Assembly (NCBI GenBank): GCA_015060395.1
Contig: SUYP01000023.1
Location: 1-47,731 of the forward strand
DNA from: Bacteroidales bacterium
Lineage (GTDB): Bacteria > Bacteroidota > Bacteroidia > Bacteroidales > UBA932
DNA: 47,731 bases
Reading direction: 5' to 3'
The notes beneath the pieces are model-generated. The model did no database searches and was not told the origin of the DNA. It was given only the letters and a program-made list of their open reading frames with translations. The position numbers and the translations under genes were made by a program. How positions within the stretch are numbered: position 1 is the stretch's first letter; every line of letters begins with the position of its first letter. Shown here piece after piece: positions 8,234-16,016 of this stretch.

Positions 8234-9775
8234 ATGACACAGGAAGAACTTTTTAAAATTCTCGTATCTCACTGCAAAGAGTATGGATTCATTTTCCCTT
8301 CAAGTGAGATTTACGATGGTCTCGGTGCCGTTTATGACTATGGACAGCTCGGTTCAGAGCTTAAGAACAATATCAAGAGATATTGGTGGGAGGCTATGAC
8401 AAGACTTCACGAGAATATCGTGGGTATTGATTCAGCTATCTTTATGCATCCTAGAATCTGGGAGGCGTCAGGACACGTAGGAGCCTTCAACGACCCTCTT
8501 ATCGACAACAAGGACTCAAAGAAGAGATATCGTGCCGACGTTCTTATCGAGGACTACATCGGCAAGCTTGAGGAGAAGATAGAAAAGGATGTAGAGAAGG
8601 GAAAGAAGAAGTTTGCAGATGCTTTCAATGAGGAGCAGTTCAGGGCTACAAACCCTAATGTCCTCAGAAATCAGAAGAAGATTGATGAGGTGAAGAAGAG
8701 AATGGCTGATGCTCTTAATGCAAATGACCTTGCCGAGCTTCGTCAGATCATTATCGACTGCGAGATTGCCTGCCCTATTTCCGGTACAAAGAACTGGACA
8801 GAAGTACGTCAGTTCAACCTTATGTTCAGCACCCAGATGGGTAGCGTGACAGAAGGTGCCAATGTCATTTATCTCCGTCCTGAGACTGCACAGGGTATCT
8901 TTGTGAACTATCTCAACGTGCAGAAGACCGGCCGTATGAAGATTCCTTTCGGTATCGCACAGATCGGTAAGGCCTTCAGAAACGAGATTGTGGCACGCCA
9001 GTTCATTTTCCGTATGAGAGAGTTCGAGCAGATGGAGATGCAGTTCTTCATCAAGCCTGGCACAGAGCTCGACTGGTTCGCAAAGTGGAAGGAGAACCGT
9101 ATGGCTTGGCATACAGCTCTCGGAATGGGTGACGAGAACTATCGTTTCCACGATCACGATAAGCTTGCTCACTATGCAAATGCGGCTACAGACATCGAGT
9201 TCCGTTTCCCATTCGGATTCAAGGAGCTTGAGGGTATCCACTCACGTACCGATTTCGACCTCGGAAATCACCAGAAGTTCTCTGGAAAGAAGATCCAGTA
9301 TTTCGATCCTGAACTCGGTGAGAACTATGTTCCATACGTTGTGGAGACTTCTATCGGAGTTGACCGTATGGTGCTTGCAGTTCTGTCACACTCATACAAG
9401 GAGGAGCAGCTTGAGAACGGTGAGAGCCGCGTAGTACTGAGCATTCCTGCACCTCTCGCACCGGTTAAGGTTGCAGTGCTTCCTCTCATCAAGAAGGACG
9501 GTCTTCCAGAGCTCGCACGTGAGATTATGGATGAACTCAAGTATGACTTCAACTGCCAGTATGATGAGAAGGATTCCATCGGCAAGAGATATCGTCGTCA
9601 GGACGCCATCGGTACTCCGTTCTGCGTTACCATCGACCACGACTCTCTCAATGACCGTTGCGTGACCATCCGTCATCGTGATTCAATGCAGCAGGAGCGT
9701 GTGAAGATAGAGGATCTCCACGGAATAATCGCTAAGGAGGTGAATCTCAGCAATATCCTTAAGAAACTCAAATAA
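8234..9775 (+). CDS. glyS: Glycine--tRNA ligase (single-chain, eukaryote/archaea-like type)
   Basis: This 513-residue homodimeric class II glycyl-tRNA synthetase is the alpha-2 type. It shows GFIFPSSEIYDG near the N-terminus, class II motif 2 in FRNEIVARQFIFRMREFEQ, motif 3 in SIGVDRMVLAVL, and a C-terminal anticodon-binding domain (IPAPLAPVKVAVLPL and following). I choose the ATG at 8234 (MTQEELFKILVSHC); an ATG at 8213 would overlap folK and add seven residues unlike the family. It lies 7 nt after folK. Confidence 0.96.
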   Translation: MTQEELFKILVSHCKEYGFIFPSSEIYDGLGAVYDYGQLGSELKNNIKRYWWEAMTRLHENIVGIDSAIFMHPRIWEASGHVGAFNDPLIDNKDSKKRYRADVLIEDYIGKLEEKIEKDVEKGKKKFADAFNEEQFRATNPNVLRNQKKIDEVKKRMADALNANDLAELRQIIIDCEIACPISGTKNWTEVRQFNLMFSTQMGSVTEGANVIYLRPETAQGIFVNYLNVQKTGRMKIPFGIAQIGKAFRNEIVARQFIFRMREFEQMEMQFFIKPGTELDWFAKWKENRMAWHTALGMGDENYRFHDHDKLAHYANAATDIEFRFPFGFKELEGIHSRTDFDLGNHQKFSGKKIQYFDPELGENYVPYVVETSIGVDRMVLAVLSHSYKEEQLENGESRVVLSIPAPLAPVKVAVLPLIKKDGLPELAREIMDELKYDFNCQYDEKDSIGKRYRRQDAIGTPFCVTIDHDSLNDRCVTIRHRDSMQQERVKIEDLHGIIAKEVNLSNILKKLK

Positions 9776-9792
9776 CCAAATACTCTTTAATT

Positions 9793-10317
9793 ATGAAAAG
9801 AATCATCACTATCGTTATTGCAGTGGCAGCATTTCTTGCAGCTGAGCATACAGCTGACGCGCAGTTTCTCAAGAACCTTTTGAAGAAGGCAACTACCGAG
9901 ACTACAGCGGCATCTGCTGCTACATCCAACGGTCAGGCAGCCGGAGCTGCTCTCAAGGCGCTTTATACCCAGTATAAGGCTGATGGAAAGATCGATCTTT
10001 CCAACATCAATAACATTATGAATCTTGCGGCTCTCGCAAACAATGTGAAGGATCTCAAGGGGAAGACCAACAAGTCTGCTTTCTACAAGGATTTTGCTGC
10101 AGGACTTGTGACAGGTTCGAACAGTCTCGTGACCAGCAGTAACTCGACAGCTGTAATGAACGGTCTTAGCAAGCTTGTGAACAATGTTGACCTTACCGCT
10201 CTGCAGGGCAAGGCTTCCGAAGTGGTAGAGAATGTCACCACAAAGGGTTCAGCAGCTCTCGAAGATGCTAATCAGATCGCTACATCTGTGTCAAGCATCC
10301 TGAAACTTCTCAAATAA
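9793..10317 (+). CDS. Small secreted or periplasmic protein of unknown function
   Basis: I do not recognise a named family. The 174-residue product has a clear Sec signal peptide (positive MKR, hydrophobic IITIVIAVAAFLAA, probable cleavage after ADA near 23). The mature part is rich in Ala, Ser, Thr, Asn and Lys with no cysteine, is probably all-helical, and ends SSILKLLK. Internal stretches LKNLLKK, LNNVDL-like segments and SKLVNNVDL suggest amphipathic helices. It starts 17 nt after glyS, so it is probably co-transcribed, and is followed by a strong terminator. A periplasmic or outer-membrane-associated role is only an inference from the signal peptide. Confidence 0.8.
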   Translation: MKRIITIVIAVAAFLAAEHTADAQFLKNLLKKATTETTAASAATSNGQAAGAALKALYTQYKADGKIDLSNINNIMNLAALANNVKDLKGKTNKSAFYKDFAAGLVTGSNSLVTSSNSTAVMNGLSKLVNNVDLTALQGKASEVVENVTTKGSAALEDANQIATSVSSILKLLK

Positions 10318-10347
10318 GACAGTTTGAAAGCTATTGATTAATAGCGT

Positions 10348-10394
10348 TATATACAGACTGAGGCAGGTTAAATACCTGCCTCAGTCTGTATATA
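10348..10394. terminator. Bidirectional terminator, 20-bp perfect stem
   Basis: Arms 10348-10367 and 10375-10394 are perfectly complementary (20 bp, GC-rich tip CCTGCC, AT-rich base TATATA) around the loop TTAAATA. It lies between the convergent secreted-protein gene and the XRE regulator gene. Confidence 0.85.
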
Positions 10395-10408
10395 AAGTAA
10401 AAATTTCA

Positions 10409-10615
10409 TCATTCTTCCCGATATTCCAATATATCTCCCGGCTGGCAGTCCAGGGCCTGGCATATTGCAGTCAGAGTCCTGAACCTGATGGCCTTGGCCT
10501 TGCCGGTCTTGAGGATGGAAAGGTTGGTGGCGGACAGGCCTATCTTCTCAGCAAGCTCGCCCGAAGACATTTTTCTTCGGGCAAGCATTACGTCTATGTT
10601 TACAATGATAGGCAT
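10409..10615 (-). CDS. XRE/Cro-C1-type HTH transcriptional regulator
   Basis: This 68-residue protein is essentially a lone helix-turn-helix domain: SSGELAEKIGLSATNLSILKTGKAK holds helices 2 and 3, and LTAICQALDCQPGDILEY is the typical C-terminal half of the YozG-like group of small Cro/C1 regulators. Its ATG overlaps the flotillin stop codon in a TAATG arrangement, so it is translationally coupled to flotillin. It could autoregulate the three-gene membrane operon; targets are unknown. Confidence 0.88.
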   Translation of the reverse strand: MPIIVNIDVMLARRKMSSGELAEKIGLSATNLSILKTGKAKAIRFRTLTAICQALDCQPGDILEYREE

Positions 10616-12033
10616 TACTCTTCGATTGTCTGTTCTTCAGCAGTCTTTTCCTGGCCCTTGAGATATGAAGGAAGGCTCATACCGGCCATATTGAAGAGTT
10701 CTTCAAGCGGTGGAACCGACTTCATCATTCCTGAAATGAAGTTGGAAGTGGCGGTCTTTCCGTCTGTACCCTGTCCGTTTCCGTCCCAAACGGTAACCTT
10801 GTCGATCTTTATGCCCTTCACAGCCTCTACCTGGGTCTTAACGAGTTCAGGGAGCTTGTCGGCGATGAGCATAAGGACAGCCTTCTGAGGGTCGCCTGCA
10901 GCGGCATTCACGAGCTGCTGGAATCCTTCAGCCTGCTTTGTGAGGACTTCGAGGATACCGCGTGCCTGTGCATCCATCTTTGCATAGATGGCATCGGCCT
11001 CACCCTTTGCAAGTCTGCGGATGGTTTCAGCTTCAGCCTCAGCCTCGATGATGGCCTTCTCCTTCTCTATCTGGGCAGGAACGACCACATTTGCCTGCTG
11101 TGTAGCCTTTTCTCTTTCGGCACGGGCAAGCTCGGCGTCACGCTCCGACTTATATGCCTCCTCGAGTGCGAGAGCGGCCTGCACCTTCTCTGCAGCAATT
11201 GCCACTCTTGAAGCTTCAGCCTCTTTTTCGCGTCTTTTCGCGTCGGATGCAGCAATGGCTATCTTCGAGTTGTTTTCTCCTTCTACAGCCTTTGCATTGG
11301 CATCTGCAGTGCTGATACGGGTGTCTCTGAGGGTCTCGGCGATACGGATATCCTTATCCCTGTCAGCCTCGGCCTTACCGATTTCACCGAAACGGTTCTG
11401 CTCTGCAACGCTCTTCTTTGCATCGTTGATTGCCTTTGCGGCAGCCTCCTTACCGAGAGCCTCGATATAGCCGGATTCGTCGCGGATATCGGTCACGTTT
11501 ACGTTGATGAGCTTCAGACCGATCTTTCTGAGTTCGGCTTCCACGTTCATACTCACGTTAGCGAGGAATTTGTCACGGTCGGAGTTGATTTCCTCGATGT
11601 CCATAGTCGCGATCACAAGACGGAGCTGTCCGAAAAGGATATCTGTCGCGATGTTCTGGATGTTCTCGATGGTGAGTCCGAGGAGACGCTCTGCAGCGTT
11701 TGTCATATTCTCAGGCTCGGTCGAGATACCTACTGTGAATCGGCAAGGAACATCGACGCGGATATTCTGCTTACTGAGGGCATTTGTAAGGTTGCATTCG
11801 ATGGAGATAGGCTTCAGGTCGAGGAATGCGTAGCTCTGGAATACAGGCCATATAAAGGCCGCTCCACCGTGGATGCATCGTGCTGAGGAAACTCCGCCTG
11901 CCTTGTTCTTTCCGGTCTTACCGTAAATAACGAGAATCTTGTCTGAAGGACAGCGCTTGTAGCGTCTGAGGATGGCCGCAAGTGTCACTACGAACACCAG
12001 GACGGCGATCACGATAATGTAAATAGGTTGCAT
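10615..12033 (-). CDS. Flotillin-family (SPFH) membrane protein
   Basis: The 472-residue protein has an N-terminal membrane anchor (about 3-22), an SPFH/band-7 domain (about 30-200; KCPSDKILVIYGKTG-like start, then DIATDILFGQLRLVIA and INVNVTDIRDESGYIEALG), a long coiled coil rich in Ala-Glu-Arg (about 200-370; repeated EKEKAIIEAEAEAETIR-type segments) and a short C-terminal oligomerisation region. Flotillins scaffold functional membrane microdomains. The upstream NfeD-like partner six nt away is the classic pairing. FloT/FloA naming in Bacteroidota is uncertain, so no symbol is given. Confidence 0.92.
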   Translation of the reverse strand: MQPIYIIVIAVLVFVVTLAAILRRYKRCPSDKILVIYGKTGKNKAGGVSSARCIHGGAAFIWPVFQSYAFLDLKPISIECNLTNALSKQNIRVDVPCRFTVGISTEPENMTNAAERLLGLTIENIQNIATDILFGQLRLVIATMDIEEINSDRDKFLANVSMNVEAELRKIGLKLINVNVTDIRDESGYIEALGKEAAAKAINDAKKSVAEQNRFGEIGKAEADRDKDIRIAETLRDTRISTADANAKAVEGENNSKIAIAASDAKRREKEAEASRVAIAAEKVQAALALEEAYKSERDAELARAEREKATQQANVVVPAQIEKEKAIIEAEAEAETIRRLAKGEADAIYAKMDAQARGILEVLTKQAEGFQQLVNAAAGDPQKAVLMLIADKLPELVKTQVEAVKGIKIDKVTVWDGNGQGTDGKTATSNFISGMMKSVPPLEELFNMAGMSLPSYLKGQEKTAEEQTIEE

Positions 12034-12039
12034 AGTCCG

Positions 12040-12636
12040 TTAGATTATAAGTGAATTGATTTCTTCCACGAGAAGGGTGTTGGTGTCGAGAACTTCGGTC
12101 ACCTTGATGGATGTTCCAGTCTTGAGGTCGTCCTCTGAGTCGGTGAGGGCATCATATTCCCTTACGGAATTGTTGATGTTGATCTGCACTTTACCGGTGC
12201 CTTTCCTTTCGGCAGGGACTGTCAGATAAACCTTTCCGTTGCATCCTATGGCAGATTTATATACATCGATATTGCCGCTCTGCTGCATCTTGCTGAGGCC
12301 TTTGAACATCATCATCACAGCAAATACCAGCAGGGCGCCGACTGCAAACGCAATGATCATCAGAAGTGCCTTGGATGCAATCTGTTCCTGCAGAAGTATG
12401 GCTGTCCAGCTCATTCCGAGCAGGAAGTTCACCAGGTTGCGGAATGTGTAAAGGTTCATTGAAGGATCCCCTTCAAATCCGCCGTCCGGTACATCGAAGT
12501 CAGTGTCCATATCCATTTCGACGTCGGCTCCGATGAAAGTGAGCACGGTCTCGATAATGAAGATGAGTGAAGAAGCTATGGCGATGCACCAAAGTATCTT
12601 CATAAACAGGTCAAGTGAGGTCCACCATTCAGTCAT
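12040..12636 (-). CDS. NfeD-like (YuaF-type) membrane partner of flotillin
   Basis: The 198-residue protein has three predicted membrane segments (about 12-36, 67-83, 90-111), an acidic extracytoplasmic loop DVEMDMDTDFDVPDGGFEGD, and a C-terminal OB-fold domain (about 125-198: IGCNGKVYLTVPAERKGTGK to IKVTEVLDTNTLLVEEI) typical of NfeD/YuaF proteins encoded with flotillins. It lacks a ClpP-like protease domain, so it is the short NfeD class. It is first in the operon nfeD-flotillin-XRE. Confidence 0.88.
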   Translation of the reverse strand: MTEWWTSLDLFMKILWCIAIASSLIFIIETVLTFIGADVEMDMDTDFDVPDGGFEGDPSMNLYTFRNLVNFLLGMSWTAILLQEQIASKALLMIIAFAVGALLVFAVMMMFKGLSKMQQSGNIDVYKSAIGCNGKVYLTVPAERKGTGKVQININNSVREYDALTDSEDDLKTGTSIKVTEVLDTNTLLVEEINSLII

Positions 12637-12663
12637 AATATAGTCCGTTTAGATGATTATGTC

Positions 12664-12671
12664 GCGAAAGT
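12664..12671 (-). promoter_or_regulatory. Possible -7 box of the nfeD-flotillin operon
   Basis: On the minus strand TACTTTCG matches TAnnTTTG at seven of eight positions, 27 nt upstream of the nfeD-like ATG. The surrounding A/T-rich stretch (about 12660-12730) has no other candidate. Confidence 0.35.
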
Positions 12672-12748
12672 AGTAAATTATTTTACGAAAAACAATAAAA
12701 ATATTACAAAAGTCGAAAATATTTTCATTTTTTATCCTTCAAGCTGCC

Positions 12749-13759
12749 TTATTCGTTCTTCCAGCCCTGTGCCTTGAGCGGAAGTTCCACTCCGTCCGGA
12801 GTAACCGCAACGGCTCCGACTTCAGGCTTTGCAAGATGGCCGATTATGTCGAATGTCTGGAAATCGTGACGGAACTTTTCGTGCTTTCCTATAGGGATCG
12901 TGAACAGCAGGCGATAGTCTTCTCCACCGTTGAGTGCCGCGGAAATCGGATCAATGTTAAGTTCCCTTCCCAGTTCGAAAGTCTTGCCGGCAAACGGAAG
13001 CTTGTCAACATATATCTTTGCTCCCAGGCCGCTGTCACGTACAAGACGGCGTACGGCATCAGCTAGTCCGCGGGTTACAAGATAGCCGTATGATGGCATT
13101 ATTTCCGTTTCTTCCAGCTGGCTTATTATCCTGGAGTTTATCTGTGGCTTGAGATATGCTCCGATCAGATTCTTATAGTCATCCAGCTTTGGCTGCGCCA
13201 CAGCATCTCCGCTCTTCTCGAAAGCTCTCTTCTCTCTTTCCAGCACCTGGAATCCCATAAACGCTGCACCGATGTTGTCAGATATGCATATAAGGTCCAT
13301 ACTTTTTGCAGCAGGCCTTCTCTTTGCCATCAGATGCGCAGTTTCACCGACGCAGGAAACACTTACGGCAAGTCCGTTGGAAGACGGCACCAGATCCAAT
13401 GTGACCTGTCCGTAGCCGTGTTCCTTGGCTGCTGCAACTATTCCCTCCCAGACTTCCTTTATATGCTTGAAATCAAGTTTCGAAGAAATTCCGAGACGTA
13501 TGTCCATAATACGCGGATGCGACATCTCTGCATACAGCTCTCCGGTCACTGCTGTCACACATTTATATCCGAGGTGCTTCAACGGGAAATATGTGAGGTC
13601 AAAGTCTATTCCTTCAAGGAACGTGCGCGCGTGCGAACCGATATAGCTTTTGCCTGATGTCTCGAACCAGCTGCTCTGAAAAGGCTTATAAGGAGTTCCT
13701 TCGTATAGTTTTGCGATTGCCTCGACTCTGCCGAGGTCTGAGAATGTTTCTTCTGCCAT
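12749..13759 (-). CDS. ThiL-like protein (thiamine-phosphate kinase homologue) lacking catalytic aspartates
   Basis: The fold is that of ThiL (AIR synthase-related): FDLTYFPLKHLGYKCV, the segment SMDLICISDNIGAAFMGFQVLEREK and AALNGGEDYRLLFTIP match thiamine-monophosphate kinases of Bacteroidota over the full length. The metal/phosphate motifs are missing: GDDAAV is absent, TD.L.EGVHF reads SHARTFLEGIDF, NxSDIYAM reads TGELYAEM, GGDTT reads DLVPS, and DISDGL reads LVTRGLADA. Only GGEDY survives. I use the ATG at 13759 (336 residues); ATGs at 13771 and 13795 are possible, but 13795 lies upstream of the promoter box at 13783-13791. It is probably not an active ThiL. Confidence 0.8.
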   Translation of the reverse strand: MAEETFSDLGRVEAIAKLYEGTPYKPFQSSWFETSGKSYIGSHARTFLEGIDFDLTYFPLKHLGYKCVTAVTGELYAEMSHPRIMDIRLGISSKLDFKHIKEVWEGIVAAAKEHGYGQVTLDLVPSSNGLAVSVSCVGETAHLMAKRRPAAKSMDLICISDNIGAAFMGFQVLEREKRAFEKSGDAVAQPKLDDYKNLIGAYLKPQINSRIISQLEETEIMPSYGYLVTRGLADAVRRLVRDSGLGAKIYVDKLPFAGKTFELGRELNIDPISAALNGGEDYRLLFTIPIGKHEKFRHDFQTFDIIGHLAKPEVGAVAVTPDGVELPLKAQGWKNE

Positions 13760-13782
13760 AGTTTTATGCATTTGTTGTAAAT

Positions 13783-13791
13783 GCAAAATTA
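13783..13791 (-). promoter_or_regulatory. -7 promoter box of the ThiL-like gene
   Basis: On the minus strand TAATTTTGC fits TAnnTTTG. It lies between two candidate ATGs (13795 and 13771/13759) and so argues against the outermost start. Confidence 0.5.
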
Positions 13792-13857
13792 ACATAAAAT
13801 GTTATAAAGAGAACATCTTCATTATATCACTGTGCTGTGGTGTAGTCTTTTTTTGTC

Positions 13858-13865
13858 TATCTTTG
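13858..13865 (+). promoter_or_regulatory. -7 promoter box of the GntR-type regulator gene
   Basis: TATCTTTG is a full match to TAnnTTTG, about 100 nt before the ATG at 13967, leaving a long leader that carries an inverted repeat (13877-13902). Confidence 0.5.
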
Positions 13866-13876
13866 GATTTTTATCA

Positions 13877-13902
13877 TCAAAAATGTTATGATGTATTTTT
13901 GA
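13877..13902. promoter_or_regulatory. Possible operator in the GntR leader
   Basis: TCAAAAAT (13877-13884) and ATTTTTGA (13895-13902) form an inverted repeat with a 10-nt spacer, just downstream of the -7 box. The position suits autorepression. AT-rich composition makes a chance match possible. Confidence 0.35.
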
Positions 13903-13966
13903 GACTGTAAGTTTCAGTGTTATAAGGAGGATGGCACAGCTATCTGACTAGGAAATTTCTTATATA

Positions 13967-14992
13967 ATGGATATTGTACTTGAAACCGGGAACAAAGCTC
14001 CTATCTACAAGCAGCTCGTCGAGCAGTTCGAGGATGCCATACGTTCCGGCAAGCTCCAACCAGGCGAGCAGATTCCTTCAATGAATGATTTTGCTGCACA
14101 GCTCGGCATTTCGAAGGAGACAGTAAAGAAGACCTACGGAATACTTCGTGAGAAGGGCCTGCTGATTCCGCAGCAGGGCAAGGGCTTTTATGTGGCAGAG
14201 GCTGAAAATGCGGCAAAAACGCGTGTTCTGGTGCTTTTTGACAAGCTGAGCATATATAAGGAAGTGCTTTTCAATTCTCTTGCTGAAGAGCTGGGTGACA
14301 AAGCTGACCTTACAATCCTTACGCATAACCAGAATCTTGATCTTTTCACCTATTATCTTGATACATCTCTGGATAAATATGATTACTATGTGATAAGTCC
14401 TCATTTCCCGTTGGATGAGAAGTCTCAGGCTGCTGCCGTGAAGCTGATTTCTCGTGTTCCGAACCGCAAGCTCATTATGGTCGATCATTGGATGCAGACA
14501 TATACTGGTAATTATGGGGCTGTGTATCAGGACTTTGAGAATGATGTGTATGAAGGTCTCAAGCAAGGCTTGGATAAGTTGAAAGTTTTAACAGGGCTCA
14601 AGGTCATAACCCCTCTTTCCTGCCTTTACGGACCGATGATCTGCAGGGGAGTGGACAGATTCTGCACTGAATTCGGAATTCCGGTGGAGTATATGCATTC
14701 GGCTCCTGAAACTGTCGTTCCGAATGAAACCTATCTGGTGATCAATTCGCAGCTTGACTCTGGTCTTGCTGCTCTGGCACGCAGCATCAAGGCTCAGAAT
14801 CTCGAAGTAGGAAAGGATGTGTTCATCATTTCATACAATGAATTTGACCTCAACGAGGTGGTTCTGAACGGTCTTACGACCATTTCCACCGATTTCAAGC
14901 AGATGGGAAAGACTGCTGCGATGATGATTCTGAACCGTAAGAGCTGGAAGGTGCATTGCGACTTCAATATGACCCGTCGCGGGACATTCTAG
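13967..14992 (+). CDS. GntR-family regulator with LacI/periplasmic-binding-like sensor domain
   Basis: The 341-residue protein has an N-terminal GntR winged helix (about 8-76: PIYKQLVEQFEDAIRSGKL, then IPSMNDFAAQLGISKETVKK and LIPQQGKGFYV) and a C-terminal sugar-binding-protein-like domain (about 84-341) with RVLVLFDKLS at its start and STDFKQMGKTAAMMIL near the end, as in LacI-type sensors. This architecture is common among Bacteroidota regulators of sugar metabolism. The nearest genes (ThiL-like, divergent; EEP-fold enzyme, downstream) do not reveal a regulon. The effector is unknown. Confidence 0.9.
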   Translation: MDIVLETGNKAPIYKQLVEQFEDAIRSGKLQPGEQIPSMNDFAAQLGISKETVKKTYGILREKGLLIPQQGKGFYVAEAENAAKTRVLVLFDKLSIYKEVLFNSLAEELGDKADLTILTHNQNLDLFTYYLDTSLDKYDYYVISPHFPLDEKSQAAAVKLISRVPNRKLIMVDHWMQTYTGNYGAVYQDFENDVYEGLKQGLDKLKVLTGLKVITPLSCLYGPMICRGVDRFCTEFGIPVEYMHSAPETVVPNETYLVINSQLDSGLAALARSIKAQNLEVGKDVFIISYNEFDLNEVVLNGLTTISTDFKQMGKTAAMMILNRKSWKVHCDFNMTRRGTF

Positions 14993-15070
14993 AAAAGGTT
15001 CCGGTCAAACCATCGCATAGTCTCTTGAAGCCATTATCGGTTTCAAAATACTCCTGTGAAGACTTTTGAG

Positions 15071-15102
15071 TTTGAAATAGAACCTGATTTAGCTATATTT
15101 GC
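15071..15102 (+). promoter_or_regulatory. Full Bacteroidota promoter of the EEP-fold gene
   Basis: A TTTG -33 box (15071-15074) is followed after 19 nt by TATATTTG (15094-15101), ideal spacing for the Bacteroidota primary sigma factor. The leader to the ATG at 15177 is about 70 nt. Confidence 0.65.
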
Positions 15103-15176
15103 AGAATGACTGCGTGAAAAGAACCGTTCTGTGGATGGTGGCAGAGATATACTGAATTCAAATCAAAATCTGAAAG

Positions 15177-16016
15177 ATGAAAAGATTTATCATTATGGTG
15201 GCTGCGTTGCTGGCATCGCTGCCGTTGGTCGAGGCAAAGGGTGATGGCGCCTCTGAAAGCCTCAAGGTTATGTCATACAACATAAGGCTCGGTTCTGCAA
15301 AGGATGGTACAAATTCCTGGAACCTGCGTTATGCAGCTACTGCCGAGATGATCAAGGATCAGGCACCTGATGTATTCGGAGTGCAGGAAGCTTTGAGTTA
15401 TCAGGTACTTTTCATTGAAGAGAATTTCCGTAACTATGAATGTGTGGGAGTCGGCAGGGAAGACGGAAAGAAGGAAGGTGAATTTATGTCCATCTTCTGG
15501 AACAAGAAGACCGTCTCAATGCTGAAATGGGGCACATTCTGGCTTTCCGAGACTCCCGAGAAGCCTTCAATGGGCTGGGATGCCGCTTGCTTCAGGACAG
15601 CTACCTGGGCTCTTATGAAGGACAAGAAGACAGGGAAGAAGTTCTATTTCGTAAACACTCATCTTGACCATAAAGGCAAGGAAGCCCAGAAGAACGGACT
15701 CAAGCTCATAGTTGACAGGATCGCTCAGATCAATCCTGACGGATATCCTATGGTCCTTACCGGCGACTTCAATATGGAACCGGACAACTCAAACCTCGCA
15801 GAGCTTGATTCAAAGATGCAGAGCGCCCGCAAGATTGCGGCAAAGACTGACAGCCACGATACCTTCAACGGCTGGGGTAGAGGAAAGGGAATCATTGACT
15901 ATATATATGTCTCAGGATTTAGCTCTTGTCCTGAATATCAGACCATTACAAAAAGATACGCAGACAGGAAATTCGTTTCCGACCATTACCCTGTCTGCGC
16001 AAAGCTTATTTTTTAA
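15177..16016 (+). CDS. Secreted endonuclease/exonuclease/phosphatase-fold enzyme
   Basis: The 279-residue protein has a Sec signal peptide (MKRFIIMVAALLASLPLVEA). The mature protein carries the EEP (DNase I-like) motifs in order: MSYNIRLG, FGVQEAL with the metal-binding Glu, NTHLDHKG, LTGDFNMEPD, IDYIYVS and the C-terminal SDHYPV with the catalytic Asp-His pair. Family members cleave phosphodiesters or phosphate esters (nucleases, sphingomyelinases, inositol phosphatases); the substrate cannot be told from sequence. Export points to the periplasm or outside. Its last 11 nt overlap the convergent end of dnaE. Confidence 0.88.
   Translation: MKRFIIMVAALLASLPLVEAKGDGASESLKVMSYNIRLGSAKDGTNSWNLRYAATAEMIKDQAPDVFGVQEALSYQVLFIEENFRNYECVGVGREDGKKEGEFMSIFWNKKTVSMLKWGTFWLSETPEKPSMGWDAACFRTATWALMKDKKTGKKFYFVNTHLDHKGKEAQKNGLKLIVDRIAQINPDGYPMVLTGDFNMEPDNSNLAELDSKMQSARKIAAKTDSHDTFNGWGRGKGIIDYIYVSGFSSCPEYQTITKRYADRKFVSDHYPVCAKLIF

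Noticed and set aside
8516..9241. 241-codon minus-strand frame over glyS
   Set aside because: Antisense shadow of glyS; the composition is that of a reverse-complemented gene and there is no promoter.
10988..11470. 160-codon plus-strand Ala/Ser-rich frame over the flotillin gene
   Set aside because: Produced by the Glu/Ala-rich coiled coil read backwards.
13771..13795. Longer N-terminus of the ThiL-like gene starting at 13795
   Set aside because: The ATG lies upstream of the -7 box at 13783-13791, so the transcript probably starts after it.
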